A DNA stretch of 57,257 nucleotides from Elusimicrobiota bacterium (GTDB lineage: Bacteria; Elusimicrobiota; Elusimicrobia; UBA1565; UBA9628): contig JAPLKL010000062.1 of NCBI GenBank assembly GCA_026388095.1, forward strand, positions 1 to 57,257. The letters run 5' to 3'. Below the pieces are notes generated by a model. The model searched no databases. It saw nothing but the letters and a program-made list of their open reading frames with translations, and was not told the origin of the DNA. Shown here piece by piece: positions 17,267 through 26,143 of the stretch (positions are counted from its first letter, which is position 1; each line of letters opens with the position of its first letter). A program made the translations under genes and the position numbers.

Positions 17267-18298
17267 ATGACGAAGTTTAGGGATGTAGTTGCTGCTATCT
17301 GTCTCACGATTTGTTTGGCTGGGGCGATATCATTAATCGTGCTTGTGTGGATGGTCCCATCGCAAACCCCGATGGTCACGAACCTTCTCAATATTCTTCT
17401 CTTCATTCTTTCAAGCCTTTTCGCCGTAATTGTTGGTTACTACTTTGCGCGTGTTAGCACATCTGAAAAGGTCGATACCATTGCCGAACAATCAACCGAG
17501 AAGATGGTCCATTTGTCCCTGCAATTGCAACATCTCAAGAGTTATCTGCAAGAGACTGTAGAGGTGGCGGAAGAAGAATCACATGTTAACATTATGGCCG
17601 AAATGAACGCCTACCGGCACCGAGTCGAGGCCGCCGCAGAGACAGCCGCATCGCTCGCTTCATCCAACGAAACGTTTCGTAGCGATTGGCTCGGCATTGT
17701 CTCAGATTCTGCCCGTGGGGCAATCGAAAAAAAATATGAGAAATTGCGTGAGTACCTACAGGATGCAGAGACCTATGAACGTCTCAAGACCGAGCGGATT
17801 GCGGGCGGTACAACTGCGGCCGAGGATGAGAAACTCCGTGCAGTTGAAGCGCGGATAGAGATTGCCAGGAAGCAGTTGCCGATCCAGCAACTCCCTTTCA
17901 GACCGTTGGTGCATCAGCCTGCAGTATCTGTCGAACAAGTAATAAAAGAGGCTTCTGAATCGCACCAAACCGGCACTCTGAAGGTAAAAGTGATAAGACC
18001 AGTTTTTATGGCAACCGGTTCCGGTAAACTGACTCCCCCCATGCGGAGCGTGCCTTGGATATCACATAAATTAGTATCACATCCTGCTGAATTGATTGTT
18101 GACAATTTCCGGGCATCCCCGGGGACCGGAACCACATATGATTTTAACATCTGTCTAAAGTCAATGATGTTCGGCGTTTATCTCCCCCTTGGAGAGTATG
18201 TCTTTGAGTACGATGCGGGGGAAAATGGAGCCGGCCGAGCGTCGGATGCGACTTCACGGCCCAGTCTACGCGCGACATCCGCAACGCCTCAAGGCTGA
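17267..18298 (+). CDS. coiled-coil membrane protein upstream of P-loop NTPase
   Basis: The chosen start is ATG 17267 with AGGAAGAGGA upstream; the longer in-frame reading is not protein-like. The 343-aa product has two membrane segments (about 9-30 and 40-62). A long helical, probably coiled-coil region follows to about residue 215, then a beta-type region (GTLKVKVIRPVFMATGSGKL, then LIVDNFRASPGTGTTYDF). The last 25 residues (SDATSRPSLRATSATPQG) look unlike protein. The -1 frame reads CDFTAQSTRDIRNASRLI and then a stop, so a frameshift near 18215 is possible. No family is recognised. Codon and base use are AT-richer than in the flanking chromosome. Confidence 0.65.
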   Translation: MTKFRDVVAAICLTICLAGAISLIVLVWMVPSQTPMVTNLLNILLFILSSLFAVIVGYYFARVSTSEKVDTIAEQSTEKMVHLSLQLQHLKSYLQETVEVAEEESHVNIMAEMNAYRHRVEAAAETAASLASSNETFRSDWLGIVSDSARGAIEKKYEKLREYLQDAETYERLKTERIAGGTTAAEDEKLRAVEARIEIARKQLPIQQLPFRPLVHQPAVSVEQVIKEASESHQTGTLKVKVIRPVFMATGSGKLTPPMRSVPWISHKLVSHPAELIVDNFRASPGTGTTYDFNICLKSMMFGVYLPLGEYVFEYDAGENGAGRASDATSRPSLRATSATPQG

Positions 18299-18902
18299 TA
18301 TTGGCGGGGGATTGATAAGGATTGCAGGACCGTCTGCCGAAAGGGCCAAGAGTCTAGTGCTTCTAGATACCTACCCCTACTTCGACGAGCCCGTATTGTC
18401 TCGGCAGGAATTCCAGCCGATTGCGCTTGTGGGGTTGCCCTACAGGACTCAAACCACAAGTACGGTTTGATGAGGGGGCCGTGGAAACGTACGAGGCCAG
18501 GCCTCGTGTCGCGCCACGGCCCTACTCTGCGCATGAGAGCCCGTCTCTAAAATGGTTCTGAACAAACCAGTTCTCCTTTTGCGGCCGGAGACTTTTTGCT
18601 TTATTTTTGCATAGGTCTGCACTATGAGTCCCATCTAAATATAGGCCAGAAAATGTTTCACCTTTGCCCCAGAGACCCATTCAGAGGGATATGGGCCGGT
18701 GTTAGAATAAAGCAGTATTATTTGGTGCCATTATCATATGATTCCACAAAGCGTGTGTATCTCCCAGACACATCAGAGAAAAACAAGACATGCCCTAATC
18801 GATCTCCATGGATTACATGATGCCGATGGCGGGATTGATATCAAGACGAAGGACGGGCGAATTACATTTCAATACCCAGCGCGCTGCTAAACAGAGGTGA
18901 AT
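18299..18902. other. 600-bp low-GC gap with ORF fragments
   Basis: There is no convincing full gene. Plus-strand fragments are visible. One reads RLKADIGGGLIRIAG and continues through LDTYPYFDEPVL to a stop at 18470. Another from ATG 18738 ends in DGGIDIKTKDGRITFQYP at 18890. Both look like remains of genes broken by frameshifts. AGAGGTGA at 18894-18901 is the ribosome site of the next gene. Confidence 0.35.
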
Positions 18903-21632
18903 ATGGAATTTTCCCTTGCAATGAAATTGGTTGCCGATGAACTGTTAGATAAAGAGGTGGCGACAAAGGAAACCTATTCCCAAAGCGCGTCCTTAGATAT
19001 GGCGCGAGAAATCCTACATGCGTCTCCTGAATATAAATTGGGGGACTTTAGCAGTCCTACTTTGAGGGATTTCATCAAGAATGAGGATTCGCTGGGGCCA
19101 TATGAAAAGCACATTCTTTGCACGCTTCTGTTAGGGCCATCCAAGGTGGTGGCAATCCTCGGCGGGCTGGGATGTGGGAAATCTTCCTCAATGAAATTCG
19201 TCAAAAGGTTTGTTGACGAGAACCGCGTGGGTAACCAAATAGAGGTTTTCTTGGTCGATGGGAATCTGATGGACATTCATTTCCCGCCGACTAATGATGA
19301 AGCCATTCGCCGACAACAATGGGAGCATCTTCTGGGCGAACTCGACCGCCAAGTGTACGAGACTTTCTGCGTCACAGCGAAAACCAAAAACGCGGTTTAT
19401 TCGATACTTGCATCAGCGCAAAGGCGAAGGTATCTGCCCGAAGGGAAGAAAGGTGGAATCGGGTCTAATTTCGCAATCATACAAGATGTAATGGCAAAAT
19501 GCGGAGGGTTGACTGAACTTAAGAGCGCATTGGATAACGGGCGCGATGTAAATGCGCTCATTCGCAAAGTGGTCCTAGAGGAAATGAAGCCAGGAGACAT
19601 GACTAGTTTGACTATGGCGTTGATGCAAGTTCGACATCTCCAAAAGCCATTGGCAAAACGAAGATCAATCCTTATCGTTGACAATCTCGACCCATTGCCG
19701 AGATATTTGCAGAAGGATCTGCTAGTTTTCCTTCTGCGACGCGGGAATCCAATTGACTATATGGTCGCTGTGCCCCTGCGCTTGTCCACATTCGAAGAAG
19801 CCTCCCGATACCACCCATTTTCGTGGTACCCGCATTCCGGGCCACTGCCATTAGAAATCCTCTTTAGTAAGCTTGCCGTCTTTCTCGCGAACCCAAAGGC
19901 TCTGAACAGCTTTCAAAGCGTTACCGATAGGGGAATGCAGAGCCGCATCTATTTTAGAGTTACCGAATTCTTCTTCCGTTTTCTCGTGGGGTCTCGCGAT
20001 TTTAGAGATATCTTCGAATCGATTGCGGGGCATAATGTGCGAAACGCATATGATGTTGCCTCCGGATGGTTACGCCATATAAACCTGCGCAGCAATTATC
20101 CAGACCTGGACATGCGGGAAGTGCAGGAGGAGGTTCGGCGGCACAGCTTCTTGTTCTTCTGTGAAGAGGTAATTATGACCTTATCGCGTGTCCTGCGCAC
20201 GGAATCAACAAGAAGAGAATTTGCCCCCAAAGCACTTTCTGTTGACGGTGAAGAAATGGCGAAGAGAATCGGTGTGCACCTCGCGGAACGGCTTGCCGCG
20301 ACTTGCGCAAAGCAAGTACAGAGATTTATCGCGAATGTGCGTTGGGTTTCCGATTTGAAGCCGGCAGACTTTGACAGGTACCTAGCATGGGCTTTCGGGA
20401 AACTCGAGATGTGTTTTGATCAAGAGAACGAGCACTTGAGTCCACTCGCAGGCGCCACGGCATTCGCCCGGCTGGAAGGAGCCCGGGTTGGCAGAAAAGA
20501 TGAATTCTGTCAGGAAGCTATGCGAGAGCTGGCCAAGACGCTACAAGATCAGGGGGCAGAGGTCATCTCCGCTGCGGGGATTTCTCTGACCAGCGCGAAA
20601 TTGCTGTGCAAAGGCATCATTGATCGACTGCAATCAGGAATGAAGGTAGACCCAAGCGATAGAAGGGTGGAGTTGGAAATCAAGGAGCCCTGTAAATATG
20701 CTGCACCCAATATTGAGGCTGGCATAAGGGGGCTACTCGATAGGAACAGCAGGTACGAAGCTGCCAAGAGTCTGATCTTTCTCGACGATGCTACTAATCC
20801 CTTGCGAGAGAAATTCATTTTTAACGTTTTCGGAATTAGAAGAGAGCTTAGCCCATTAGGTCTTCGAATCATTTACCTCCTTGCCGAGCAAAGGGGGCAA
20901 TTTATGCCGGTTCAGCAGTTGCTATCCGAGTTGGACCGCCATGGATACACAGATGAGGTTGAGACACGAGATGTTTTCAATAGCATGATTGACACTGACC
21001 GGCGGTTGCTCGCAATCGCCGTCGACGCAGATTTTCAGAGCTATTCGGAGATTAAGTGCCTCACAACGCAGAACGTGCAATTGACCCCGGTGGGCCGCAA
21101 TTACTACGAGCGATTGGTTTGGCAGCCTGTTTATATTCAGGCGATGCTTCCACGATTGGTAGGCCGCGGCTGTGATGATGAGCCAAGGGAATCTTCGCGA
21201 CATGAGGAGAACTTCCGCATTCTCAATCGCCTTGATGAGACATTTGATGCCCTTAAGAATCTTGTTGAAAACGAGTTCTCTCGTTTGGGAAAGCCTTGGA
21301 ATTCCCGGATCCAGATCCAATGGCGACCTGTTGATTTAGAATGTCAGAGCGCAGCTGGCGATGTCTATACAAAGAGTCTGGAACGCTTTGTCACCTCTTG
21401 TTGTAGTCACTTCCACAATTTACGCCAAGAGTCTAATGGGAACGCCCACCGCGTAGCCGAACTGACCTTCCAATGGATTGACTTTGGTCGGCAGATGATG
21501 CTCAAGCACGCTGAAATATTCAAATCAAAGAATCAAAATTGGGAGGTGCGAATCGGAGAGGCCGATAGGCTGGCAGAGAGGAACATGGGGCGTGAATATG
21601 CCAATTTGCGACATCCCCAGGTTTCTCTTTGA
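18903..21632 (+). CDS. large P-loop NTPase, possible defence ATPase
   Basis: ATG 18903 is chosen because AGAGGTGA lies 1-8 nt upstream; the GTG at 18897 is part of that site. The 909-aa product has Walker A GGLGCGKSS near residues 87-95 and a Walker B-like SILIVDNLDP near 255-265. The Asp-Asn pair resembles STAND/KAP-type NTPases more than AAA+. The remaining 600 residues are mostly helical with no named domain, including a winged-helix-like stretch around LGLRIIYLLAEQRGQFMPVQQLLSEL. It is AT-rich compared with the flanks. It lies between a coiled-coil membrane protein gene and a small two-TM protein gene, with which it overlaps. Confidence 0.75.
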   Translation: MEFSLAMKLVADELLDKEVATKETYSQSASLDMAREILHASPEYKLGDFSSPTLRDFIKNEDSLGPYEKHILCTLLLGPSKVVAILGGLGCGKSSSMKFVKRFVDENRVGNQIEVFLVDGNLMDIHFPPTNDEAIRRQQWEHLLGELDRQVYETFCVTAKTKNAVYSILASAQRRRYLPEGKKGGIGSNFAIIQDVMAKCGGLTELKSALDNGRDVNALIRKVVLEEMKPGDMTSLTMALMQVRHLQKPLAKRRSILIVDNLDPLPRYLQKDLLVFLLRRGNPIDYMVAVPLRLSTFEEASRYHPFSWYPHSGPLPLEILFSKLAVFLANPKALNSFQSVTDRGMQSRIYFRVTEFFFRFLVGSRDFRDIFESIAGHNVRNAYDVASGWLRHINLRSNYPDLDMREVQEEVRRHSFLFFCEEVIMTLSRVLRTESTRREFAPKALSVDGEEMAKRIGVHLAERLAATCAKQVQRFIANVRWVSDLKPADFDRYLAWAFGKLEMCFDQENEHLSPLAGATAFARLEGARVGRKDEFCQEAMRELAKTLQDQGAEVISAAGISLTSAKLLCKGIIDRLQSGMKVDPSDRRVELEIKEPCKYAAPNIEAGIRGLLDRNSRYEAAKSLIFLDDATNPLREKFIFNVFGIRRELSPLGLRIIYLLAEQRGQFMPVQQLLSELDRHGYTDEVETRDVFNSMIDTDRRLLAIAVDADFQSYSEIKCLTTQNVQLTPVGRNYYERLVWQPVYIQAMLPRLVGRGCDDEPRESSRHEENFRILNRLDETFDALKNLVENEFSRLGKPWNSRIQIQWRPVDLECQSAAGDVYTKSLERFVTSCCSHFHNLRQESNGNAHRVAELTFQWIDFGRQMMLKHAEIFKSKNQNWEVRIGEADRLAERNMGREYANLRHPQVSL

Positions 21633-21651
21633 GAATCAGTGGGAGGATGCG

Positions 21652-21936
21652 ATGCACTTTTCTGATATTGTCAGCCTAATCGGCACTGTCCTGAGCGGAT
21701 TAATCTCGGCTGGGCTCCTTTGGCATCTACTTCGCCTCAATGGCCAGCCCGACAAACGGCCACCAGTGTTTTTGGCCACTGTGGTCTCAAAGATTGTCGC
21801 TGCAGATAACGAGCGAAATCGACGCCGGGTTGAAAACAGACTTACCTGGATAGCTATCATTGGGATGGTCTTGGGAGTAATTTGCCAAGCTGTTGGTCTA
21901 GTCCTTTCTCGCCTGGCACCGACCTCCGTCTTTTAG
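21652..21936 (+). CDS. small two-TM membrane protein downstream of NTPase
   Basis: ATG 21652 is preferred because GGGAGGA lies 5-11 nt upstream. A start at 21592 would overlap the NTPase gene by 41 nt and lacks a ribosome site. The 94-aa product has two membrane helices (about 5-28 and 66-88) joined by a basic loop with SKIVAADNERNRRRVENRL. No family is recognised. Small two-helix proteins often act as effectors or anchors next to defence NTPases, which is an analogy only. Confidence 0.65.
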   Translation: MHFSDIVSLIGTVLSGLISAGLLWHLLRLNGQPDKRPPVFLATVVSKIVAADNERNRRRVENRLTWIAIIGMVLGVICQAVGLVLSRLAPTSVF

Positions 21937-22266
21937 GTCGCAGTCAGCGGCCCCGGCGCTCGCCGCCTCTGTTGGGCAATCGCCTCCATGAGTAAGACAG
22001 ACAATCTTTGTCGACGGGAGAAAAGCGCCGAAGGGTCAGACGGAGAGTCCTCCAGTGGGAAAGCGGCGGCTAAACCATCCGCAAGCAAGAGCTCGAATAC
22101 TGCGTCCTCTTCCGCGACACTGACTGTGCTAAGCTCCCCAAGCCTTAACCCCTCACGGAAGACCCCGACGCCGCCACCAAGTTTTCCAAATTCCTGCCCA
22201 ATCCCGCGCCGCGCTCCGGAGGGCAATTTCAGCTGCCTTTTGCTAGAATCGGCTGGACTCACGCCC
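21937..22266. other. 330-bp gap with possible decayed minus-strand gene and promoter of membrane protein
   Basis: On the minus strand a protein-like stretch reads GVFREGLRLGELSTVS, continues through LLLADGLAAAFPLEDSPSDP and ends in QRLSVLLMEAIAQQRRR near 21950. It has no convincing start and may be the tail of a lost gene. On the plus strand an extended -10, TGC-TAGAAT (22241-22249), precedes the membrane-protein ATG by 17 nt. The same TTTTGCTAGAATC precedes the copy at 27590. Confidence 0.4.
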
Positions 22267-23364
22267 ATGACCCCCGACCAGCCCGCCCCACCCGCCAAAC
22301 TCGCCATCCGCCGCACCCTTCGCCTGGGCTCGGGCCTGCTCGCCGCCGCCGCCATCCTCGACCTCGCCCGCGAAGCCTACTCCGGCGGCTCCTGGCTCGC
22401 CACCCCCGGCCTCGGCCAAGCCTACGCCATGGTCCTCACCGCCTACGCCGCCACCCGCGAATGGGAGAAATGGACCGACCCCAAAGACCAGACCGCCTAC
22501 CACGGCCACTACTACCTCCTCGCCTGGATCACCCTACCCCTCATCCTCTGGCTCACCGACATCACCAACATCGCAGCCCCCGCATGGCCCGCCAACCTCA
22601 ACACCACCCTCGGCTGCGTCCTCGCCGCATACGCCGGCAGCAAAGCCTCAAGCCGCTGGCGCGGCTTCACACGCCGCGCATTCGTCAAAGCCCGCCTCCA
22701 GCCCCCGGCCCAGCCAGAGCCCCTCACCCCCGACCGCCTCCTCACCAGACACACCCTCAGGATCGGCGCCATGCTCTTGGGCGCCGCCTGCCTCTGGGAC
22801 GCCGCGGTCGAAGCCTTCTCCGCGGGCGCATGGACCTACACCGGCCACCTCGTCTCCACCTACAGCCTCGTCCTTGGCGCCTACGCAGCCACCCGCGAAT
22901 GGGAAAAATGGACCGACCCCTATGACCAGGACGCCTACTGGGGCCAATGGTTCGTGGCCGCCTGGTGCCTCCTGCCCGTCCTCATCTGGCTGACCATGGC
23001 CGTAGGCTTCCCTAATAAGTGGCCCTCCGGCCTCACCCCCGCCCTGGCCGCTGTCCTGGGCGTCTTTGCCGGCAGCAAAGCCTCCGCGGCTTGGCGGGCG
23101 GACAAGGCCAAGAAAGGCTGGGGGAACGTCCCTGGCCTCCCCCAGCCCGCCCCGGGCGACGGAGCAGCCCTCCCGGCCGACCCCCCCGGCCCAGCCGACC
23201 AGGTCGCCCGAGCCTGCCGCAAGCGCGGCGCCTTCACGGCCGAACAGATTGCCTCGGACACCGGCCTGACCCTGCGCGCGGCCCGGGGACATCTTGGCGT
23301 ACTTGTCAGGGAAGGGTATGTATCCAATGACGGCAACGACCAGTTACATTGGATAGGACCTTAG
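22267..23364 (+). CDS. two-module membrane protein with C-terminal winged helix (family copy A)
   Basis: The 365-aa product holds two homologous membrane modules at about residues 15-135 and 155-275. Each has four hydrophobic segments and the signatures AYAATREWEKWTDP and (V/A)LxxxAGSKAS(S/A)xWR. A Pro-rich linker leads to a wHTH-like end (DQVARACRKRGAFTAEQIAS, then RAARGHLGVLVREGYVSNDG). A membrane protein with a DNA-binding-type tail suggests either a membrane-tethered regulator or a chance fusion. The start ATG is 17 nt after TAGAAT. Parts are nearly identical in DNA to the copies at 27590 and 32849, so duplication is recent. No family name is recognised. Confidence 0.75.
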   Translation: MTPDQPAPPAKLAIRRTLRLGSGLLAAAAILDLAREAYSGGSWLATPGLGQAYAMVLTAYAATREWEKWTDPKDQTAYHGHYYLLAWITLPLILWLTDITNIAAPAWPANLNTTLGCVLAAYAGSKASSRWRGFTRRAFVKARLQPPAQPEPLTPDRLLTRHTLRIGAMLLGAACLWDAAVEAFSAGAWTYTGHLVSTYSLVLGAYAATREWEKWTDPYDQDAYWGQWFVAAWCLLPVLIWLTMAVGFPNKWPSGLTPALAAVLGVFAGSKASAAWRADKAKKGWGNVPGLPQPAPGDGAALPADPPGPADQVARACRKRGAFTAEQIASDTGLTLRAARGHLGVLVREGYVSNDGNDQLHWIGP

Positions 23365-23553
23365 GCCTTGAAATAGGTACATACCATGTGTCCGGCAGAC
23401 ATGTATGTATACATCGGATGTATGTATCCTACCAGTCGCGGAACAGTCAGAAATGCATGAATTTACATCACTTATTTAAAATAACAGTCGACCCCACAAG
23501 AACAGTCGCCCCACCAGTGAACACCATAGCCACCCCCTCAGTCAGGAACCCCA
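23365..23553. promoter_or_regulatory. repeat-rich spacer before lipoprotein copy 1 (ATGTATGTAT and ACAGTC motifs)
   Basis: ATGTATGTATACAT followed by GGATGTATGTAT (23400-23428) forms direct and inverted repeats. ACAGTC occurs at 23443-23448, 23484-23489 and 23502-23507. The second lipoprotein copy is preceded by a much larger array of the same ACAGTC core, so the motif belongs to this gene's upstream region. Function is unknown; a repeated regulator site is one option. Confidence 0.45.
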
Positions 23554-24201
23554 ATGAGCAAAATGACCGCGTTTCTCCCGATAGGCCTGCTGGCGGTTTT
23601 GGCCGCCTGCGTCCAGCCCAACATCTCCTATGAGCCCGGCCCCACGGCCCAAAACCGCCTGCCCATCCGGGCCGTGGTCTGGCTCATTAAGGAACAGCCC
23701 CCCGAGCCCCCAACCGGCCGGCCGGCAACGGACGCCCCCATGGAGACCAGCCTGACCAAGAACGGATCCCTTTGGCGGCCCCAGCTCACCATGCAGGTCC
23801 TAAGCAGAGCCTTGGCCGCTGAAATCGAGGCGCGGGTCGCGGAGAACGCCGAGGTCGTGGAATGCAGCTACAATAACTGCCCCATAGTAGCGGAAGAGCA
23901 AGCCGGCGCCCGGCTGTTCGTGGAGGGCACTGTGGTCGAGGCCGTTGCCAGCCGCTCGCGCGGCGGCAACCAAGTATACCGCCTTAAGATCGACCTCTCC
24001 GCCACCCTGGTCCGCCAGCGGCAGCCCAACCTGCAGTCCTACTGGACCAAGACCGTGGAGGTCGAGCAGGGCCGCGCCGGCCGGCCCGCCAAGGACCTCG
24101 CTGAGCTCATGCGCAAGGCCTTTGCCCCAGCGGCCGATGAGCTGGCCCGGGCCCTGGAGCAAAGCCCGGCGGCCGAGGCTTTGGCGCAGGCGGGGCAGTA
24201 G
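23554..24201 (+). CDS. predicted lipoprotein, copy 1
   Basis: The 215-aa product has a lipoprotein signal peptide (lipobox LAAC, Cys20) and then a secreted domain. The latter has WRPQLTMQVLSRALAAEIEARV and a pair of Cys around VVECSYNNCPI, and helices at the C-terminus. No family is recognised. It is intact, unlike its near-identical copy at 28600. The start could be ATG 23554 or 23563; both are changed in the second copy. It follows membrane-protein copy A, as copy 2 follows copy B, so the two genes were duplicated as a block. Confidence 0.75.
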   Translation: MSKMTAFLPIGLLAVLAACVQPNISYEPGPTAQNRLPIRAVVWLIKEQPPEPPTGRPATDAPMETSLTKNGSLWRPQLTMQVLSRALAAEIEARVAENAEVVECSYNNCPIVAEEQAGARLFVEGTVVEAVASRSRGGNQVYRLKIDLSATLVRQRQPNLQSYWTKTVEVEQGRAGRPAKDLAELMRKAFAPAADELARALEQSPAAEALAQAGQ

Positions 24202-24250
24202 CCCTGCTGAAGGGCTCTTCCCTCTCGACCGACAAGACCGGCAGCCTTCA

Positions 24251-24365
24251 TAGGGGCGCCGCGACCAAGGAATAGTCGCGTCGGGGTTGCGGCCTGACCG
24301 GCCGCAACCTTTAATTCTGAGGCAGCCGGCAGGGAACTTTCCGCGGCCAAAATCGTACATATAGT
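24251..24365. repeat. ~110-bp repeat element, copy 1, with perfect 10-bp hairpin
   Basis: The element begins TAGGGGCG and holds a stem-loop at 24285-24309 with arms GGTTGCGGCC and GGCCGCAACC and loop TGACC. It ends with the core GGAACTTTCCG and TCG(T)A(C/T)AT(A/G)TAGT at 24333-24365. The same element occurs at 26022-26133, and the core again at 29334-29366. Each copy lies upstream of a different cargo gene. There is no U-run after the hairpin, so it is not a typical terminator. Confidence 0.6.
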
Positions 24366-24470
24366 ATGAGCCACCAACGCGCCAAACCGATTGTCCAGCA
24401 GCCTGCTGGCGTATTGACCGTGCCCGCCGGCTATCCTGACTTCCTCAAAGATAGGGAAAAATTGACCGAA

Positions 24471-24540
24471 TCCTAATTTATCCTAATTTATTGTAATTTA
24501 GGATATTGACATATTGAAGAATACCTGCTATCCTAATTTA
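24471..24540 (+). promoter_or_regulatory. Fic promoter with TCCTAATTTA operator repeats
   Basis: TCCTAATTTA occurs three times (24471-24480, 24481-24490, 24531-24540), and a near-inverted TAATTTAGGA lies at 24494-24503. Between them is a strong promoter: -35 TTGACA (24506-24511), 17 nt, -10 TATCCT (24529-24534). The third repeat overlaps the -10, so a bound repressor would block transcription. The Fic protein ends in a winged helix and could bind here itself; that is inferred. Confidence 0.65.
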
Positions 24541-24570
24541 AGTCAGATTAGTATAAATTATGATGAAACC

Positions 24571-25935
24571 GTGAAAATCCCAGAAGAGCCGCCCAATTTC
24601 TACTCCGTATTCGAAAAAGACCCGCCCACATTTTTTAAAGCCATGGCCAGGGCGGATGTTCAGACCCTCCTGCGCAAGAGCGCAAGTCAATATCCCTATT
24701 GGGACAAGCTCAAGTATTGGCCCATGCCTGAAGGCATCACCCCGGAACTCCTGTGGACCCTTCGCGAATGGTCTGCCCAGGCAGAGCGCAAAAAAATCCC
24801 GCTCGTGGCTACGTCCGGAAACCCCTTTTCGTATTGGCTTCCAAATCAGGCTCAGGAGTGGCTCTACCAGATCGACCGCAACGCCCCCAGCCAACTGTCC
24901 TTGGAGGGAAACCCTCCCTCTGCGCAGGAGCGGGACCGCTACATCGTCAGTTCGTTGATGGAAGAAGCCATAGCATCAAGCCAGATCGAGGGCGCGGCCA
25001 CGACGCGGCGCGTGGCAAAAGAGATGCTGCGCACCAAGCGCCCGCCCGCGGACAAGTCCGAGAGGATGATCCTCAACAACTATCGCGCCATCGAGCGGCT
25101 GCGTGTCCTCAAGGATTCGCCTCTCACTTTGGAATTGCTGCATGAGCTCCACGCCATATTGACGCAAGGCGCCATCGAGGAGCCTGAGGCTGCAGGCAGG
25201 CTCCGACGCAGTCCGCAGGACGACGATATCAGCGTCATCGATGACGGCGCCGATCCCCACATACTCCACATGCCGCCCAAGGGCTCGGAACTGCCGCGGC
25301 GCCTGGAACGGTTCCTTGCCTTTGCCAACGACGAGCGGCAGGAATCCTTCATCCATCCGGTCATCAAGGCCATCCTCCTTCACTTCTGGCTGGCCTATGA
25401 CCACCCCTACGTGGACGGAAACGGCCGGGCGGCGCGCGCGGTCTTCTACTGGTACCTCCTGAGAAAAGGCTACTGGCTCTTCGAGTTCGTCTCGCTCTCC
25501 CGCATGGTGCTGCGCGCGGCCGGGCAATACTACCGGGCGTTCCTTTATTCCGAACGGGGGGAGAAGGATGCCACGTACTTCATCATGTTCAATCTGCAGG
25601 CCATCCATCTCGCCATCAATGAGGTCCAGAAACACATCGCCCACAAGCAGGCTGAGATGCGGCAAGCGGCCGCGCTGCTGCGCGGCGTCCGGGGCCTCAA
25701 CGGCAGGCAAAGGGAGCTCTTGCTCGATGCCCTCAAGAAGCCGGGCCGGACCTACACCATCTATGGCCACCAGCAGACCCAGCAGGTCTCATACCAGACG
25801 GCAAGAAACGATCTGTTCGGATTGGCCGACAAGCAGCTCCTCACCGTCTCGAGGTCAGGAAAGACGTTCGAGTTCGTCCCCTCCGAAAAACTCCCGGAGA
25901 TGTTGAAGGCAGACCATCCCAAGCCCGCGCCATGA
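24571..25935 (+). CDS. Fic family AMPylase-like protein with C-terminal winged helix
   Basis: GTG 24571 is chosen because the TTG at 24514 lies upstream of the predicted transcription start. The 454-aa product has the Fic motif HPYVDGNGRAAR (about 278-289), which usually moves AMP from ATP onto a target hydroxyl. The inhibitory helix motif SSQIEG (about 136-141) occurs before it in the same chain, so the enzyme should be self-inhibited. The C-terminal 70 residues look like a winged helix (LNGRQRELLLDALKKPG, then SYQTARNDLFGLADKQLL). Such Fic-wHTH proteins are usually cytoplasmic and solitary. It is the first cargo gene of the repeat-separated array. Confidence 0.92.
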   Translation: MKIPEEPPNFYSVFEKDPPTFFKAMARADVQTLLRKSASQYPYWDKLKYWPMPEGITPELLWTLREWSAQAERKKIPLVATSGNPFSYWLPNQAQEWLYQIDRNAPSQLSLEGNPPSAQERDRYIVSSLMEEAIASSQIEGAATTRRVAKEMLRTKRPPADKSERMILNNYRAIERLRVLKDSPLTLELLHELHAILTQGAIEEPEAAGRLRRSPQDDDISVIDDGADPHILHMPPKGSELPRRLERFLAFANDERQESFIHPVIKAILLHFWLAYDHPYVDGNGRAARAVFYWYLLRKGYWLFEFVSLSRMVLRAAGQYYRAFLYSERGEKDATYFIMFNLQAIHLAINEVQKHIAHKQAEMRQAAALLRGVRGLNGRQRELLLDALKKPGRTYTIYGHQQTQQVSYQTARNDLFGLADKQLLTVSRSGKTFEFVPSEKLPEMLKADHPKPAP

Positions 25936-26021
25936 GCCCCGACCAGCCCGCCAAACTCGCCATCCGCCGCTTTCTGGAGCCTCCGCCCCAGCCGCCCCGC
26001 CAGATCGGCTTCAAGCCCTAA
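25932..26021 (+). pseudogene. N-terminal remnant of the membrane-protein family
   Basis: Overlapping the Fic stop (ATGA), an ATG opens MSPDQPAKLAIRR, which equals the first residues of copies A and B (MTPDQPAPPAKLAIRR and MSPDPSAPPAKLAIRH). After that it diverges and stops after 29 codons. It is followed directly by the 110-bp repeat, so only the first 40 bp or so of the family gene survive at this junction. Confidence 0.6.
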
Positions 26022-26133
26022 TAGGGGCGACGCGACTGAGGAAGGGTCGCGTCGGGGTTGCGGCCTGACCGGCCGCAACCTTCGATTCCGAGGCAGCCCG
26101 GGAACTTTTTCCGGCCTCATTCGTATATGTAGT
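26022..26133. repeat. ~110-bp repeat element, copy 2, with perfect 10-bp hairpin
   Basis: The order of parts matches copy 1: TAGGGGCGACGCGAC, a stem-loop at 26056-26080 with arms GGTTGCGGCC and GGCCGCAACC, then GGAACTTTTTCCGG (26101-26114) and TCGTATATGTAGT (26121-26133). The next ATG is only 11 nt further on, with GGAG just before it, so here the end of the repeat probably supplies the promoter or leader of the AlbA_2 gene. Confidence 0.6.
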
Positions 26134-26143
26134 GGAGACTCGC

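Noticed and set aside
21988-22266. Plus-strand N-terminal extension of membrane-protein copy A
   Set aside because: It is Ser/Pro-rich without similarity to the other copies, which all start at the MxPDxxAPPAKLAIR sequence.
22461-22925. Arg/Pro/His-rich open frame inside membrane-protein copy A
   Set aside because: It is a shadow of the Ala/Leu/Trp-rich membrane frame, which has clear repeated modules.
24285-24309. Rho-independent terminator
   Set aside because: The stem is perfect, but no T-run follows on either strand and the same element recurs upstream of other genes.
24514-24570. Upstream TTG start of the Fic gene
   Set aside because: A promoter with its -10 at 24529-24534 would begin the mRNA after this codon; GTG 24571 is the first usable in-frame start.
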